Shown piece after piece: positions 15,821 through 24,632 of a stretch of 44,561 nt of DNA. The position numbers were made by a program, and so were the translations under genes. How positions within the stretch are numbered: the stretch's first letter is position 1; each line of letters begins with the position of its first letter. Source of the DNA: an uncultured Dorea sp. (lineage in GTDB: Bacteria; Bacillota; Clostridia; Lachnospirales; Lachnospiraceae); assembly GCA_900550865.1 (NCBI GenBank), contig URTM01000023.1, positions 1-44,561 on the forward strand, read 5' to 3'. The notes under the pieces are model-generated. The model ran no database searches, had not been told where the DNA came from, and saw nothing but the letters and a program-made list of their open reading frames with translations.

Positions 15821-17995
15821 CTACATCTCTCTTGCTGCTTCCAGCAGCGTTGTTACCGACACCGGTTTTTCTACATATCCATCAATGATATCCCGCCTCT
15901 TTGCCTCCGCAATCTCACGTGTGATATGACTCACCATCAGGATCTTCTTCATATCCGGATACTTGCCCTGCACGGACATACAGAAATCAATCCCACCGAT
16001 TCCTTCCATACTTTCATCTACGAACAATACATCCGCACCCTTCGTCTTCAAATCGTCCAGCAAATCTTTTTTATTTGTAAATATCCGGATTTCGACACCC
16101 AGTTTGGAAAAATTCTTCTGAAGCAGCTTCAATACCTTTACATTATCATCTGCTGCCACGATCCGGATATTCTGTGCCTCTTCTGCCTTTGCAAACTCCA
16201 TATCCACATTCTTCTCCATAACCGGAAGCAGAATATGGAAGGTACTGCCAATTCCCTTTTCACTCTCCGCATAAATGTATCCTTTATGAGATATAACAAT
16301 CTGTTCTGCCAGTGCCAGACCAAGACCGGTACCTTCCCCTCCCTTTTTCGTTGTAAAGAACGGGTTGAAAATCTGGCGCAGCGTCTCACTGTCCATACCA
16401 CATCCATTATCCCGAATCTGGATATGAATATAATGCTCCCACGTATCATTCAGATGCTTCTTAATTTCCTCATCCATCTTCTGATACGCCATCTCATTTC
16501 CACTGATCTGAATCTTCCCCTCCGTCTTCTCTTCATTTTTTCTTCCTTCATTCTTCTTTCCGATCGCATGGACCGCATTGACGCAGATATTCAGGAACAC
16601 CTGCTGGATCTGCGTTGCATTTCCCAGAATACTCTGGTCTGAAAGTGTAATCTGATTCTCTATCCGGATACCTGACGGACATACAGAATCTGCCATCTTC
16701 ACAGCCCTTCTTAACATCTGCGCTGCCGGTACCTCTTTATATACTGTCTCGACATTCTTACGGCTGAGTGTTGAAATCTGACGTACCACATCCCCGGCTT
16801 TTTCCGAAGCTTCATAAATCTCTGCAGCATTATCATATGCTTCCGAATCTTCCGGAAGTTCCATCATCAGAATCTCCGCATACCCCATGATCGGAGTCAG
16901 AAAGTTATTGAATTCGTGCGCAATTCCACCTGTCATGGTCCCCATGATCTGTAATCTCTGCTGATGTGCGATCGTTTCTTCGTTCTGATGCACCTCCTCT
17001 AACAGCGCATTTAATTCTTTCAGATAAGTATTTTCTGCTTCTACCTGCTTCCTCTGATGGAATAGCTTCATTGCAAGAAAGAATACTAACATACACACTG
17101 CAAGAATCCCTGTAAATAAGAATAACAATCCGGTAAATCCTTCCCGGATCGGTTGGTAGAAATCGGTATAGTCTGTCACACTGCTGATCACGAGAAAATC
17201 ATTCCCTATCTTCGCCGGCGCATACACACTGATCTTCTTTACCCTCGGGAGATCCTCCTTCGTCCACCAGTAAGAATAGTACACCGATACTCCTTCTTTT
17301 CCTTTTTTCTGATCTTCGATCATCTTCTCCAGGCTGGAAAAATCAAGCTCCGGGTACATCTCCTTTCTGCCTGCGATCACATCGATTCCCCACTGTTCAT
17401 TATCCGGATGCATAAGGATCCTTCCATCCGAGGACTTGATCACAATATAACCGTTACTTCCGATCTTAATATCCGAAATAATCTTGTTATAATATTTCTC
17501 TTCATTTACAACCAGACAGAGATTGCTCCCGTCAGCCATGACTTTCTTGACTACCAGATATCTTTCCTGTTTTGAACCTTCCCCTTTCATCTGGTACATA
17601 CTTTTTTCGTCATCCATCTGTGCGATCTTGATCTCATCATTATATCTCTTGCCGGATATACTTCCAAGAAATGTCCCATCCGGCTTCTCCCAGAAAATAT
17701 CTTCCACGAAAACTTCTTTTTTCTCTATATAACTTTGAAAAACCTCTTTTGCATCTTCTGAATCTTTCATACCGTCAAAAAAGTCCAGGTCATCTTCATA
17801 TTGCTGTATCGAAGATACTATATTTTTACTCAGGATCCGGGTAGTGATTTTCAGCTGATTGATCTGATTGTCCATCAGCGTGTCCCGGTAATCTTTCCAT
17901 ATATGTATTCCAAATACAGAAAAAACAACCAATAGAAGCACCGCCCCGATGATCCATTTTTTTCTCATTTTCCCAGATTGTTTCTGTTCCTGCAT
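15821..17995 (-). CDS. Cache-domain hybrid sensor histidine kinase
   Basis: The 724-residue protein has an N-terminal transmembrane helix (about 14-32) and a ~250-residue extracellular region of double-Cache type (IGSNGYIVIKSSDGRILMHPD; KISVYAPAKIGNDFLVISSVTDY). A second helix (about 288-311) and coiled linker follow. The HisKA domain has the phosphoacceptor in GIAHEFNNFLTPIMGY, and the ATPase domain has DNGCGM and GGEGTGLGLALA. A C-terminal receiver has D660 in FVDES and K710 in EKP. The HEFNN form resembles NtrB-like kinases. It is divergent from an OmpR-type regulator gene and sits between citrate genes, so it probably senses citrate or a related acid. That ligand is inferred. Confidence 0.92.
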   Translation of the reverse strand: MQEQKQSGKMRKKWIIGAVLLLVVFSVFGIHIWKDYRDTLMDNQINQLKITTRILSKNIVSSIQQYEDDLDFFDGMKDSEDAKEVFQSYIEKKEVFVEDIFWEKPDGTFLGSISGKRYNDEIKIAQMDDEKSMYQMKGEGSKQERYLVVKKVMADGSNLCLVVNEEKYYNKIISDIKIGSNGYIVIKSSDGRILMHPDNEQWGIDVIAGRKEMYPELDFSSLEKMIEDQKKGKEGVSVYYSYWWTKEDLPRVKKISVYAPAKIGNDFLVISSVTDYTDFYQPIREGFTGLLFLFTGILAVCMLVFFLAMKLFHQRKQVEAENTYLKELNALLEEVHQNEETIAHQQRLQIMGTMTGGIAHEFNNFLTPIMGYAEILMMELPEDSEAYDNAAEIYEASEKAGDVVRQISTLSRKNVETVYKEVPAAQMLRRAVKMADSVCPSGIRIENQITLSDQSILGNATQIQQVFLNICVNAVHAIGKKNEGRKNEEKTEGKIQISGNEMAYQKMDEEIKKHLNDTWEHYIHIQIRDNGCGMDSETLRQIFNPFFTTKKGGEGTGLGLALAEQIVISHKGYIYAESEKGIGSTFHILLPVMEKNVDMEFAKAEEAQNIRIVAADDNVKVLKLLQKNFSKLGVEIRIFTNKKDLLDDLKTKGADVLFVDESMEGIGGIDFCMSVQGKYPDMKKILMVSHITREIAEAKRRDIIDGYVEKPVSVTTLLEAAREM

Positions 17996-18047
17996 CCTCT
18001 GTGTCCACTCCTTATTCTTTTCTTATTCTTTCTGCATACCATATCAG

Positions 18048-18076
18048 ATTGACTTCAATATAGAATAATATTATAA
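18048..18076 (+). promoter_or_regulatory. Promoter of the response regulator gene
   Basis: TTGACT (18048-18053), a 17-base spacer and a perfect TATAAT (18071-18076), about 64 bases before the ATG. It is in the intergenic region shared with the divergent kinase gene. Confidence 0.8.
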
Positions 18077-18139
18077 TGTTTTCATATGATTGTATAGCCT
18101 TTTCAGAAGGTTTTAACAGGTTTTAAGGAGGTTCCTGAA

Positions 18140-18826
18140 ATGGCTGATAAAGTACTGATTGTAGATGACGATCCTGCTATCTGCAAATTATTAGAGAAAG
18201 TTATGAAGAGTAATGAGCTTGATCCTACGATCGCAATGTCCGGTCAGGAGGCTCTGGACACCATAAAAAATCACACATTTGATATCATCTTAATGGATGT
18301 TATGCTCGGCGATATGGAAGGCTTCGAAGTGATCAAGAAGATCCGCAGCCAGGGGATCAGCACGCCGGTCATGATCGTCAGCGGAAGAAATGAAGATTAT
18401 GATTCCCTGTACGGTCTTTCCCTCGGTGCCGATGACTACATTACCAAGCCTTTCCGTCCTCTGGTTCTCGGAGCCAAAGTAAAAGCGCTGATCCGCAGAA
18501 ACAAGAATCTGGTTCTGGACAGTTCCGACATACTGGAAGCCGGTCCGTTCAGTTATGATTCTTCTACGATGCGATTCTATAAAAATGGGGAAGAGCTGAT
18601 TCTTTCTGCCAAAGAAAGTGCACTTCTTCTTCTCTTCCTGAAACACCCGCAGCAGGTATTTACCAAAGATATGATCTATGAACATGTCTGGGGCAATACG
18701 GTTGCCATTGATGACAATGCGATCATGGTCTACATCAATCGTCTGCGCGGAAAGATTGAAGAAAATAAACAAAGCCCGCAGCATATCATTACGATCCGCG
18801 GGCTTGGCTACAGGTTTATTCCTTAA
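18140..18826 (+). CDS. OmpR/PhoB-family response regulator
   Basis: The 228-residue regulator has an N-terminal receiver (VLIVDDDPAICKLL, phosphoacceptor in IILMDVMLG, PVMIVSGR, lysine in YITKPFRP). A C-terminal winged helix follows (LLLLFLKHPQQVFTKDMIYEHVWGN; IMVYINRLRGKIEENKQSPQHIITIRGLGYRF). TAAGGAGG lies before the ATG. Its divergent placement from the Cache hybrid kinase makes that kinase the likely partner. Targets probably include the flanking citrate genes. Citrate clusters elsewhere usually use a CitB/DctR-type regulator, so an OmpR type here is notable. Confidence 0.93.
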   Translation: MADKVLIVDDDPAICKLLEKVMKSNELDPTIAMSGQEALDTIKNHTFDIILMDVMLGDMEGFEVIKKIRSQGISTPVMIVSGRNEDYDSLYGLSLGADDYITKPFRPLVLGAKVKALIRRNKNLVLDSSDILEAGPFSYDSSTMRFYKNGEELILSAKESALLLLFLKHPQQVFTKDMIYEHVWGNTVAIDDNAIMVYINRLRGKIEENKQSPQHIITIRGLGYRFIP

Positions 18827-18858
18827 ACCTTGTCTTATACATACATCTTTTGATGTAC

Positions 18859-18907
18859 CCAGGAGCCCGTTCCGGATATCAGCCGGAAAAGGCTCCTGTA
18901 TTTTTTT
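18859..18907 (+). terminator. Terminator after the response regulator gene
   Basis: AGGAGCC..GGCTCCT stem with an inner TTCCGG..CCGGAA stem, then GTA and seven T. It lies between convergent genes (regulator and citG). Confidence 0.85.
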
Positions 18908-18961
18908 ATTCTCGATAAGCAAATCACATAAAATTGAACATTTCTGTTCTTCCGTCTAATA

Positions 18962-19873
18962 TCATACGTTTTCTCCCTCTTCAACCAGAGAATCAAGAAA
19001 AATCGCTGTTGCAAGGATATCTGCACAGCCTCCCGCACTGATATTTCTCTGTATAAAGGACTGATCCATCTGAAGTAATATCTGTATGGCGTCTTTCTGA
19101 TAGGCACCTCCTGCATCCAGAAACATTTCTGCTTCTTTGTGAACATTTTCCAATACTTCCGGACAAGTCCTTGAAAGAATGTTGGAATCCTGCACCTGAC
19201 TCATCAATGTCATGAGTACCTGGAGTTTCACAAGATTCCAGTCTCTTTCCTCTTTCTTCCCCTGCTGCAATACCGGAAGGGCAGCTTCTGTGACGGAAGG
19301 GTATCCCAGAAGTGCTTCTCCTCTGATGCCTGCTGTTCCATAAGCCTGCAGGTTCTTTATCCCGTTTGTCTGAAATCTTTCCATCCGTTCTTCTGCTTCT
19401 GACGGCGAAACCAGCCGCAGAATCTCTTCTCTTAAGATTTCTGCTGTCATGAGCTGTTCCATATACACAAGCTCCCTGACAGTTATACTTTTTCCTTCTT
19501 TTTTCAGTCTTCCGGCTGCTGCACAGAAGATGCCAAGAGTGAAGACCAGTCCCTTGTGCGTATTCACGCCGCCGGTTGCCCGGTACATCTTTTGTTCCGC
19601 TGCGATCCCATAAGTTCTGATCTTCAGAAAAAGCTCACGGGGTGTCCCCTGGAAGGTCTCTCCTTCAAGAGCCATCCGCACAAACCAGGGGCAAAGTGCC
19701 GCAGCACTTCTTTCAAATGTATGCACATCCATATCGGTATGTGCGCCGGTCGTCGCAAGGTCTACGAGTCCCGGTTTCGGAGTGGTATAGACTTCTTCCA
19801 GAAGTGCACGGTATGCGAGCGCCCCGATGTGCTGCGCATCTTCCCTGCTGCCGTATTGGCTGACTGCTTCCAT
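18962..19873 (-). CDS. citG: Triphosphoribosyl-dephospho-CoA synthase
   Basis: CitG makes 2'-(5''-triphosphoribosyl)-3'-dephospho-CoA, the precursor of the citrate lyase prosthetic group, from ATP and dephospho-CoA. Diagnostic parts of the 303-residue protein are ALLEEVYTTPKPGLVDLATTGAHTDMD, GGVNTHKGLVFTLGIF and AYGTAGIRGEALLGYPSV. AAGGAG is eight bases before the ATG at 19873. It is the last gene of citDEFG, 49 bases after citF. CitX, which transfers the group onto CitD, is encoded separately at 23002. Confidence 0.95.
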   Translation of the reverse strand: MEAVSQYGSREDAQHIGALAYRALLEEVYTTPKPGLVDLATTGAHTDMDVHTFERSAAALCPWFVRMALEGETFQGTPRELFLKIRTYGIAAEQKMYRATGGVNTHKGLVFTLGIFCAAAGRLKKEGKSITVRELVYMEQLMTAEILREEILRLVSPSEAEERMERFQTNGIKNLQAYGTAGIRGEALLGYPSVTEAALPVLQQGKKEERDWNLVKLQVLMTLMSQVQDSNILSRTCPEVLENVHKEAEMFLDAGGAYQKDAIQILLQMDQSFIQRNISAGGCADILATAIFLDSLVEEGENV

Positions 19874-19922
19874 CTTTCCCACTCCTTTCATCTGCGTTTT
19901 GTATACCTTATGTCTTCTTTAT

Positions 19923-21485
19923 TTAATCCTCTGAGAACTCAAATGGTTTTACTTCTCTTACAACGTCCATGATCGTACCGTCACGGCTCTCGATGATTCC
20001 TACGACTCTGTCACCGAATTCTACCTTCTGTGGTTCTCCTGCGATAGAGTAAGCAATGTCTCTTAACTCTTCGATCGTCTTGAATGGAAGATCCACGTCT
20101 TTCATTGCCTCGATCAGATCCTGTCTTCTCGGGTTGATGGCAATACCATAATCTGTTACGACTACGTCTACAGTCTCACCAGGTGTTGTAACGGTTGTTA
20201 CATCTGTACAGATAGCCGGAATCCTTCCCTGAAGGAGTGGTGCGATAACGATAGAGCATTTTGCTCCTGCTGCAGTATCCGGATGTCCGCCCTGTGCTCC
20301 TGTCAGCATTCCGTCTGATCCCACAACTACGTTACAATTGAAGTGTACGTCTACTTCCAGTGCTGCGAGGATTACGAAGTCCAGTTTGTTTACAACTGCT
20401 CCCTTATTAAATGGGTTCGCATATTCTCCCGCACTGATTCGGAAATGTTTCAGGTTCTTTACAGATTCTACGGCTGCAAGGTCGAAGTCCTGTGTATCCA
20501 GAAGTACGTCTACCTGGTCGTTGATCAGAAGGTCACACATTGGTTTTGTTAAGCCGCCGACACCGAATCTCATACGGATATTTCTCTCTTTCATGATCTT
20601 GGCAAGTGAGATCGTAGATGCGATAGATGCACCGCCGACACCTGTCTGATAAGAGAATCCGTCCTTGAAATATGGTGTATTTACAACAAACTGTGTACAA
20701 TAATCCGCCATCATCAGTTTTCTCATATCTGTAGTCGGTTTTGCTGCTCCTGTTGCAATCTTCTTCGGATCACCGATCTCATCTACAACTACGACATAAT
20801 CCACCTTTGTCATGGAAATGTGAGCCGGGAAGTTCGGGAATGGAACCAGGCAGTCTGTGATCGCTACAACCTTATCTGCATGATAAGCATCAGCCATTGC
20901 ATAAGAAAGCACACCACAGTCAGACTTTCCGCCGATACCACGACAGTTTCCATATTCATCTGCTGTCGGAGTTCCAACAAATGCGATATCGATCTGGGTC
21001 TCACCGCTTTCGATCGCACGGACACGTCCACCGTGAGAACGCATGATCGCAAGCCCTTTTAATTTTCCATGGGAAATAGCTTCTCCAATCGCTCCACGTA
21101 CACCGGAAGACTCAATATTTGTAATGGTACCATCTTCAATGTACTCAACCAGCGGTGCATGTGCCTTACCAAGAGAACTTGCACAGATTGTGATATCTTT
21201 AATTCCCATATCATGGATCTCTTTCATGACCATATTTACAACATAGTCACCATCACGGAAATGATGATGGAAACTGATGGTCATTCCGTCTTTTATTCCA
21301 CATTTTCCCAGCACGTCACGAATGTTATCCACAAGTTTGCTTCCATTGGAGTTGATAACACACTTTGTCATCGGTCCCTGTTTTCTATATTCATATCCAT
21401 CAAAATGATGCGTCCCCTGAAATACTTCTTTTCCTGTAGCTTCCAGAATATCTTCCGGAATATCTCTTCCAACTGCATTAATCAT
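19923..21485 (-). CDS. citF: Citrate lyase alpha subunit (citrate CoA-transferase)
   Basis: CitF exchanges the acetyl group on the carrier protein for citrate, giving citryl-ACP. The 520-residue protein begins MINAVGRDIPEDILE and has SFHHHFRDGDYVVNMV, PTADEYGNCRGIGGKSDCGVLSYAMADA and GAQGGHPDTAAGAKCSIVIAPL, ending in DVVREVKPFEFSED. The ATG follows the citE stop by one base, and GGGGGA serves as ribosome site, so the two are translationally coupled. A longer frame reaches back to 21560 inside citE and is not the start. Confidence 0.97.
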   Translation of the reverse strand: MINAVGRDIPEDILEATGKEVFQGTHHFDGYEYRKQGPMTKCVINSNGSKLVDNIRDVLGKCGIKDGMTISFHHHFRDGDYVVNMVMKEIHDMGIKDITICASSLGKAHAPLVEYIEDGTITNIESSGVRGAIGEAISHGKLKGLAIMRSHGGRVRAIESGETQIDIAFVGTPTADEYGNCRGIGGKSDCGVLSYAMADAYHADKVVAITDCLVPFPNFPAHISMTKVDYVVVVDEIGDPKKIATGAAKPTTDMRKLMMADYCTQFVVNTPYFKDGFSYQTGVGGASIASTISLAKIMKERNIRMRFGVGGLTKPMCDLLINDQVDVLLDTQDFDLAAVESVKNLKHFRISAGEYANPFNKGAVVNKLDFVILAALEVDVHFNCNVVVGSDGMLTGAQGGHPDTAAGAKCSIVIAPLLQGRIPAICTDVTTVTTPGETVDVVVTDYGIAINPRRQDLIEAMKDVDLPFKTIEELRDIAYSIAGEPQKVEFGDRVVGIIESRDGTIMDVVREVKPFEFSED

Positions 21486-21486
21486 C

Positions 21487-22386
21487 TTATAAATCCCCCT
21501 TGTACACGCCTGAGGCTTTTGCCAGACTGATCGTTCTCTTTGCGCCGTCGTAGAATGCAATATCGATCATCTTACCATCTACTGTAAACACACCGATTCC
21601 CTGTGCTTTCTTTTCATCAATCTCTTTTACAACCTTTTCTGCAAAAATGATATCTTTCTGTGTTGGTGTATAGATCTCATGTACAGTATTGATCTGTCTT
21701 GGATTGATGATGGATTTTCCGTCGAATCCCATAAGATGGATTGTCTCTACATCCTGACGGAACCCTTCCATGTTATCAAGGTCTGTGTATACAGTATCGA
21801 AGCACTGTACACCTGCTGCTCTCGCTGCGATCACAAGGTTCTGTCTTGCTCCCATAAGCTCGATACCAGTTCCTGTGATGTGTGTCTGTAAGTCTTTTGT
21901 ATAATCTCCACCGGATAACGCAACTCCGAATAATCTGTCAGAAGCTTCACAGATCTCAAGAGCGTTCATCACACCTCTTGCTGATTCTACCGCTGCCATG
22001 ATCAGGACACTTCCTTCCGGACGTCCGAACTCACGCTCTGCTCTTACGACTTCTTTTTCTACCAGTTTGACATCTTCTTCTGTCTCTGTCTTTGGAATAC
22101 GGATCGCATCACAGCCGCCGGCTACCGAACAGCGGATGTCTTCCTTCCAGTAAGGAGAATCCAGACCATTGATACGTACAACACGTTCGCATCCTCTGTA
22201 ATCAATGCTTCTCAGTGCATGGAACAGTGAGAATCTCGCTGCATCTTTCTGGTTCTCAGCTACTGCATCTTCCAGATCCAGCATAATCGAATCTGGTTTG
22301 TAAATATATGGATCTTTGATAAGTCCTGGCTTCTGGGCATTCAAAAACATCATGGTTCTTCTTAAACGTTTCTTATTTGGATTCAT
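21487..22386 (-). CDS. citE: Citrate lyase beta subunit (citryl-CoA lyase)
   Basis: CitE cleaves citryl-ACP to acetyl-ACP and oxaloacetate. The 299-residue TIM-barrel protein shows KRLRRTMMFLNAQKPGLIKD, PDSIMLDLEDAVAENQKDAAR, VRINGLDSPYWKEDI and GFDGKSIINPRQI, with the acidic metal ligands in LDLEDAV. The ATG overlaps the citD stop (TAATG), a coupled arrangement. It is the second gene of citDEFG. Confidence 0.97.
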   Translation of the reverse strand: MNPNKKRLRRTMMFLNAQKPGLIKDPYIYKPDSIMLDLEDAVAENQKDAARFSLFHALRSIDYRGCERVVRINGLDSPYWKEDIRCSVAGGCDAIRIPKTETEEDVKLVEKEVVRAEREFGRPEGSVLIMAAVESARGVMNALEICEASDRLFGVALSGGDYTKDLQTHITGTGIELMGARQNLVIAARAAGVQCFDTVYTDLDNMEGFRQDVETIHLMGFDGKSIINPRQINTVHEIYTPTQKDIIFAEKVVKEIDEKKAQGIGVFTVDGKMIDIAFYDGAKRTISLAKASGVYKGDL

Positions 22387-22685
22387 TATCTGATCGCACC
22401 TCCCCATGGCAGATTATCTAACTGTTTTACAGAACGGAAAATCGCTCCTTCTACTCTTGCCTTGATCGTACAGTCAAGTGCTCCTTTATCAACGATCGCA
22501 ATCTTCACATCGTCTACCCCAAGATTCTCAAGTGTCTCAAGGACAACTTTACGGATCTGATTGCCATACTGATTGATTACTGCACTGTCTAATGACAGGT
22601 CGATCTTTCCTTCCCCGGCCTCTACCATTACCTGACAGTCACTGGATTCTAATGTTCCCGCTATTGCAGGTCTTTTGATCTCCAT
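22386..22685 (-). CDS. citD: Citrate lyase acyl carrier protein (gamma subunit)
   Basis: CitD carries the phosphoribosyl-dephospho-CoA group on a serine near residue 14, seen here as AGTLESSDCQVMVE. The 99-residue protein ends NLPWGGAIR. GAGGAGG lies eight bases before the ATG of MEIKRP at 22685; an ATG seven codons upstream would lie in front of that ribosome site and is rejected. It is the first gene of the citDEFG operon. Confidence 0.96.
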   Translation of the reverse strand: MEIKRPAIAGTLESSDCQVMVEAGEGKIDLSLDSAVINQYGNQIRKVVLETLENLGVDDVKIAIVDKGALDCTIKARVEGAIFRSVKQLDNLPWGGAIR

Positions 22686-22778
22686 GTTTGTATCCTCCTC
22701 TTTCATTTATCTTGTGACTTTGTTTATCTCTTTATGGGGTTATCATAGACCTGGAACCTTACAGGAGAGAGAGGGGTT

Positions 22779-22797
22779 TTCTTAATATTTATTAAGG
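22779..22797. promoter_or_regulatory. AT-rich inverted repeat upstream of citD
   Basis: TTCTTAATA-TT-TATTAAGG, about 95 bases upstream of citD, in the 316-base region between divergent citD and citX. It matches the motif upstream of citC in sequence style and distance. It is a candidate binding site for the citrate-locus regulator. Confidence 0.45.
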
Positions 22798-22802
22798 TAC
22801 GC

Positions 22803-22843
22803 AAAAGGCCGCAGCCATGTAACAGCTGCAGCCTTTGTTTTTG
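22803..22843. terminator. Hairpin with T run between citD and citX
   Basis: AAAGGCCGCAGCC / AGCTGCAGCCTTT with a short loop, then GTTTTTG on the plus strand. No gene ends here. It lies upstream of citX on the plus strand, so it may be an attenuator or a block to transcription reading out from the citD promoter region. Confidence 0.5.
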
Positions 22844-23001
22844 TATATACATAGTATATACTATACATATTTATATTTCAATTATTCTTTATTTTCTTTT
22901 TCTGGAAAATCCACTGGTAAAATCTTATAATGATTACATAGAAAATAACATACCAAATCAATTTAAATATACACTTTTGATACGAAAGGAGTTCTTTCAC
23001 C

Positions 23002-23508
23002 ATGAACGGAATAAATGTAACTATCACAGATATGATGAACTGCCGCGACCGGCGTGTAAGCATCCAGAACGAACTGATCAGTAAATATGATAAACCAGTC
23101 CTGTCTTTTTGCATGAACATCCCAGGTCCGGTAAAAACCAACGAACAGATCCGGAAAGCTTTTGATTCCGGGAAAACGGAATTATTAAAAGCTCTTTCTG
23201 CTCACAATATAGCAATCCTTCACACCGAAGAATTCCATGAACCATCCGGTGATGAACTGATTATGGCATTAGACGCACCCGCCGAAGATATCAAGACGCT
23301 TGCTACTGAAATTGAAGAAAGCCATCCTCTCGGACGGCTCTTTGATATGGATGTCATTGGAACTGACGGTATGAAGTTATCCCGCGGCACCTACCGTAAA
23401 TGCATCATCTGCGGATGCCAGGCACAGGAATGTGCACGGTCACGGAAGCATTCCCTGGAGGAATTGCAGGCAAAGATTGAGGAATTATTAAATCAGTTTT
23501 CTATTTAG
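23002..23508 (+). CDS. citX: Holo-citrate lyase ACP synthase
   Basis: CitX transfers the phosphoribosyl-dephospho-CoA group from the CitG product to the CitD serine. The 168-residue protein shows the family's MLxxRDxR-type start (DMMNCRDRRVSIQNELI). Its C-terminal part reads HPLGRLFDMDVIG and SRGTYRKCIICGCQAQECARSRKHS, with the paired cysteines typical of CitX. AAAGGAG is 11 bases before the ATG. It is divergent from citDEFG. Confidence 0.95.
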   Translation: MNGINVTITDMMNCRDRRVSIQNELISKYDKPVLSFCMNIPGPVKTNEQIRKAFDSGKTELLKALSAHNIAILHTEEFHEPSGDELIMALDAPAEDIKTLATEIEESHPLGRLFDMDVIGTDGMKLSRGTYRKCIICGCQAQECARSRKHSLEELQAKIEELLNQFSI

Positions 23509-23550
23509 TTCATCAGACTGGCTGCGGAAGTTAAGCAACTAAATAGCAAC

Positions 23551-24408
23551 TCACTCCCGGTTCTTATTATAAATAAACATCCAAAGTGCCATCGCACATA
23601 TAATTACATAACCAAGCACACTATACCGATCCGGCACCTGTCCGAACAGGAAGAATCCGAGGATTGTCGAAAAGATAATCTGCGAATAATCATAAATGGA
23701 TATCTCTTTCGCAGGTGCATGATAATAAGCCGCCGTGATTCCGAACTGACCACCCGCAGCCGCAAGTCCCGCACCAAGAAGCGTCAGAATCTGCAATCCA
23801 CTCATCGGATGGAAATCCAGGATCAGATATGGCAATGTAACCACGCAGGAGAATCCAGAGAAGAAGATCACTACCGAAGATCCTTTCTGCCCTCTCTGTC
23901 CCAGGATACGCACCATCGCATAAGCGATACCTGCACAGATTCCGCCGCACAGACCGATCAGGGAAGGTACCAGTGCCATATTCGTAAATGTCGGCTTGAT
24001 CACAAACAGACTTCCGATGAATGCTCCTGCAACCGCGAGTCCCTGCGCCGGAGTCATCTTTTCTTTCAGTAATAAAAAGGAAAAGATAATAACGAAGAAT
24101 GGCGACATCTTATTCAGCATTGACGCATCTGATAATACCAGATGATCCACCGCGTAGAAGTTACACAGGATACCTACCGTCCCAAATGTTGCACGCAGGA
24201 TCATATACTTCAGATTGCCCTTTTCAATCTTAAATCCGTCTCCACTTCTTAAAATCATTACCAAAGCAATAAAAAAAGCGACCAGATTTCTGAAAAAACT
24301 CTTCTGTACCGAAGGCAGATCACCGGACAGCCTTACAAAAGCATTCATGAATGCGAATGACAGTGCTGATAATGTAATAAAAAATATTCCCTTGTATCTG
24401 GAATTCAT
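23551..24408 (-). CDS. EamA-family (drug/metabolite) permease
   Basis: The 285-residue membrane protein has about ten hydrophobic helices in two EamA repeats. The first begins GIFFITLSALSFAFMNAFVRLSGDLPSVQKSFFRN, and the second begins SLIGLCGGICAGIAYAMVRILGQ. Members export amino acids, nucleotides or other metabolites. No substrate can be read from the sequence. It is convergent with citX (43 bases apart) and stands alone. Confidence 0.88.
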   Translation of the reverse strand: MNSRYKGIFFITLSALSFAFMNAFVRLSGDLPSVQKSFFRNLVAFFIALVMILRSGDGFKIEKGNLKYMILRATFGTVGILCNFYAVDHLVLSDASMLNKMSPFFVIIFSFLLLKEKMTPAQGLAVAGAFIGSLFVIKPTFTNMALVPSLIGLCGGICAGIAYAMVRILGQRGQKGSSVVIFFSGFSCVVTLPYLILDFHPMSGLQILTLLGAGLAAAGGQFGITAAYYHAPAKEISIYDYSQIIFSTILGFFLFGQVPDRYSVLGYVIICAMALWMFIYNKNRE

Positions 24409-24632
24409 AAACTTACACTTCCTTATGATTTATTGTTTCTATATCTTATGTTATGACATTTATCTTACCACGAAAAATTTTAACTGTGAATATATCCGAC
24501 AGTTGGACTTGATTTTGTACAACCTGCTACAATTCTTTTACATTGTCGCATTCCCTCATAAACGCACCTATCTGCTGATAGAATTTCAACTACAGATATG
24601 TTAAAATATTTCAATGAAAGGAGAAAGGTAAC

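Noticed and set aside
15926..16642. 238-residue plus-strand frame within the sensor kinase
   Set aside because: Antisense to the conserved HisKA/ATPase region; composition is that of a reverse-strand shadow.
13000..23600. Integrated mobile element carrying the citrate genes
   Set aside because: No integrase, transposase, tRNA or flanking direct repeats were seen, and base composition matches the neighbours.
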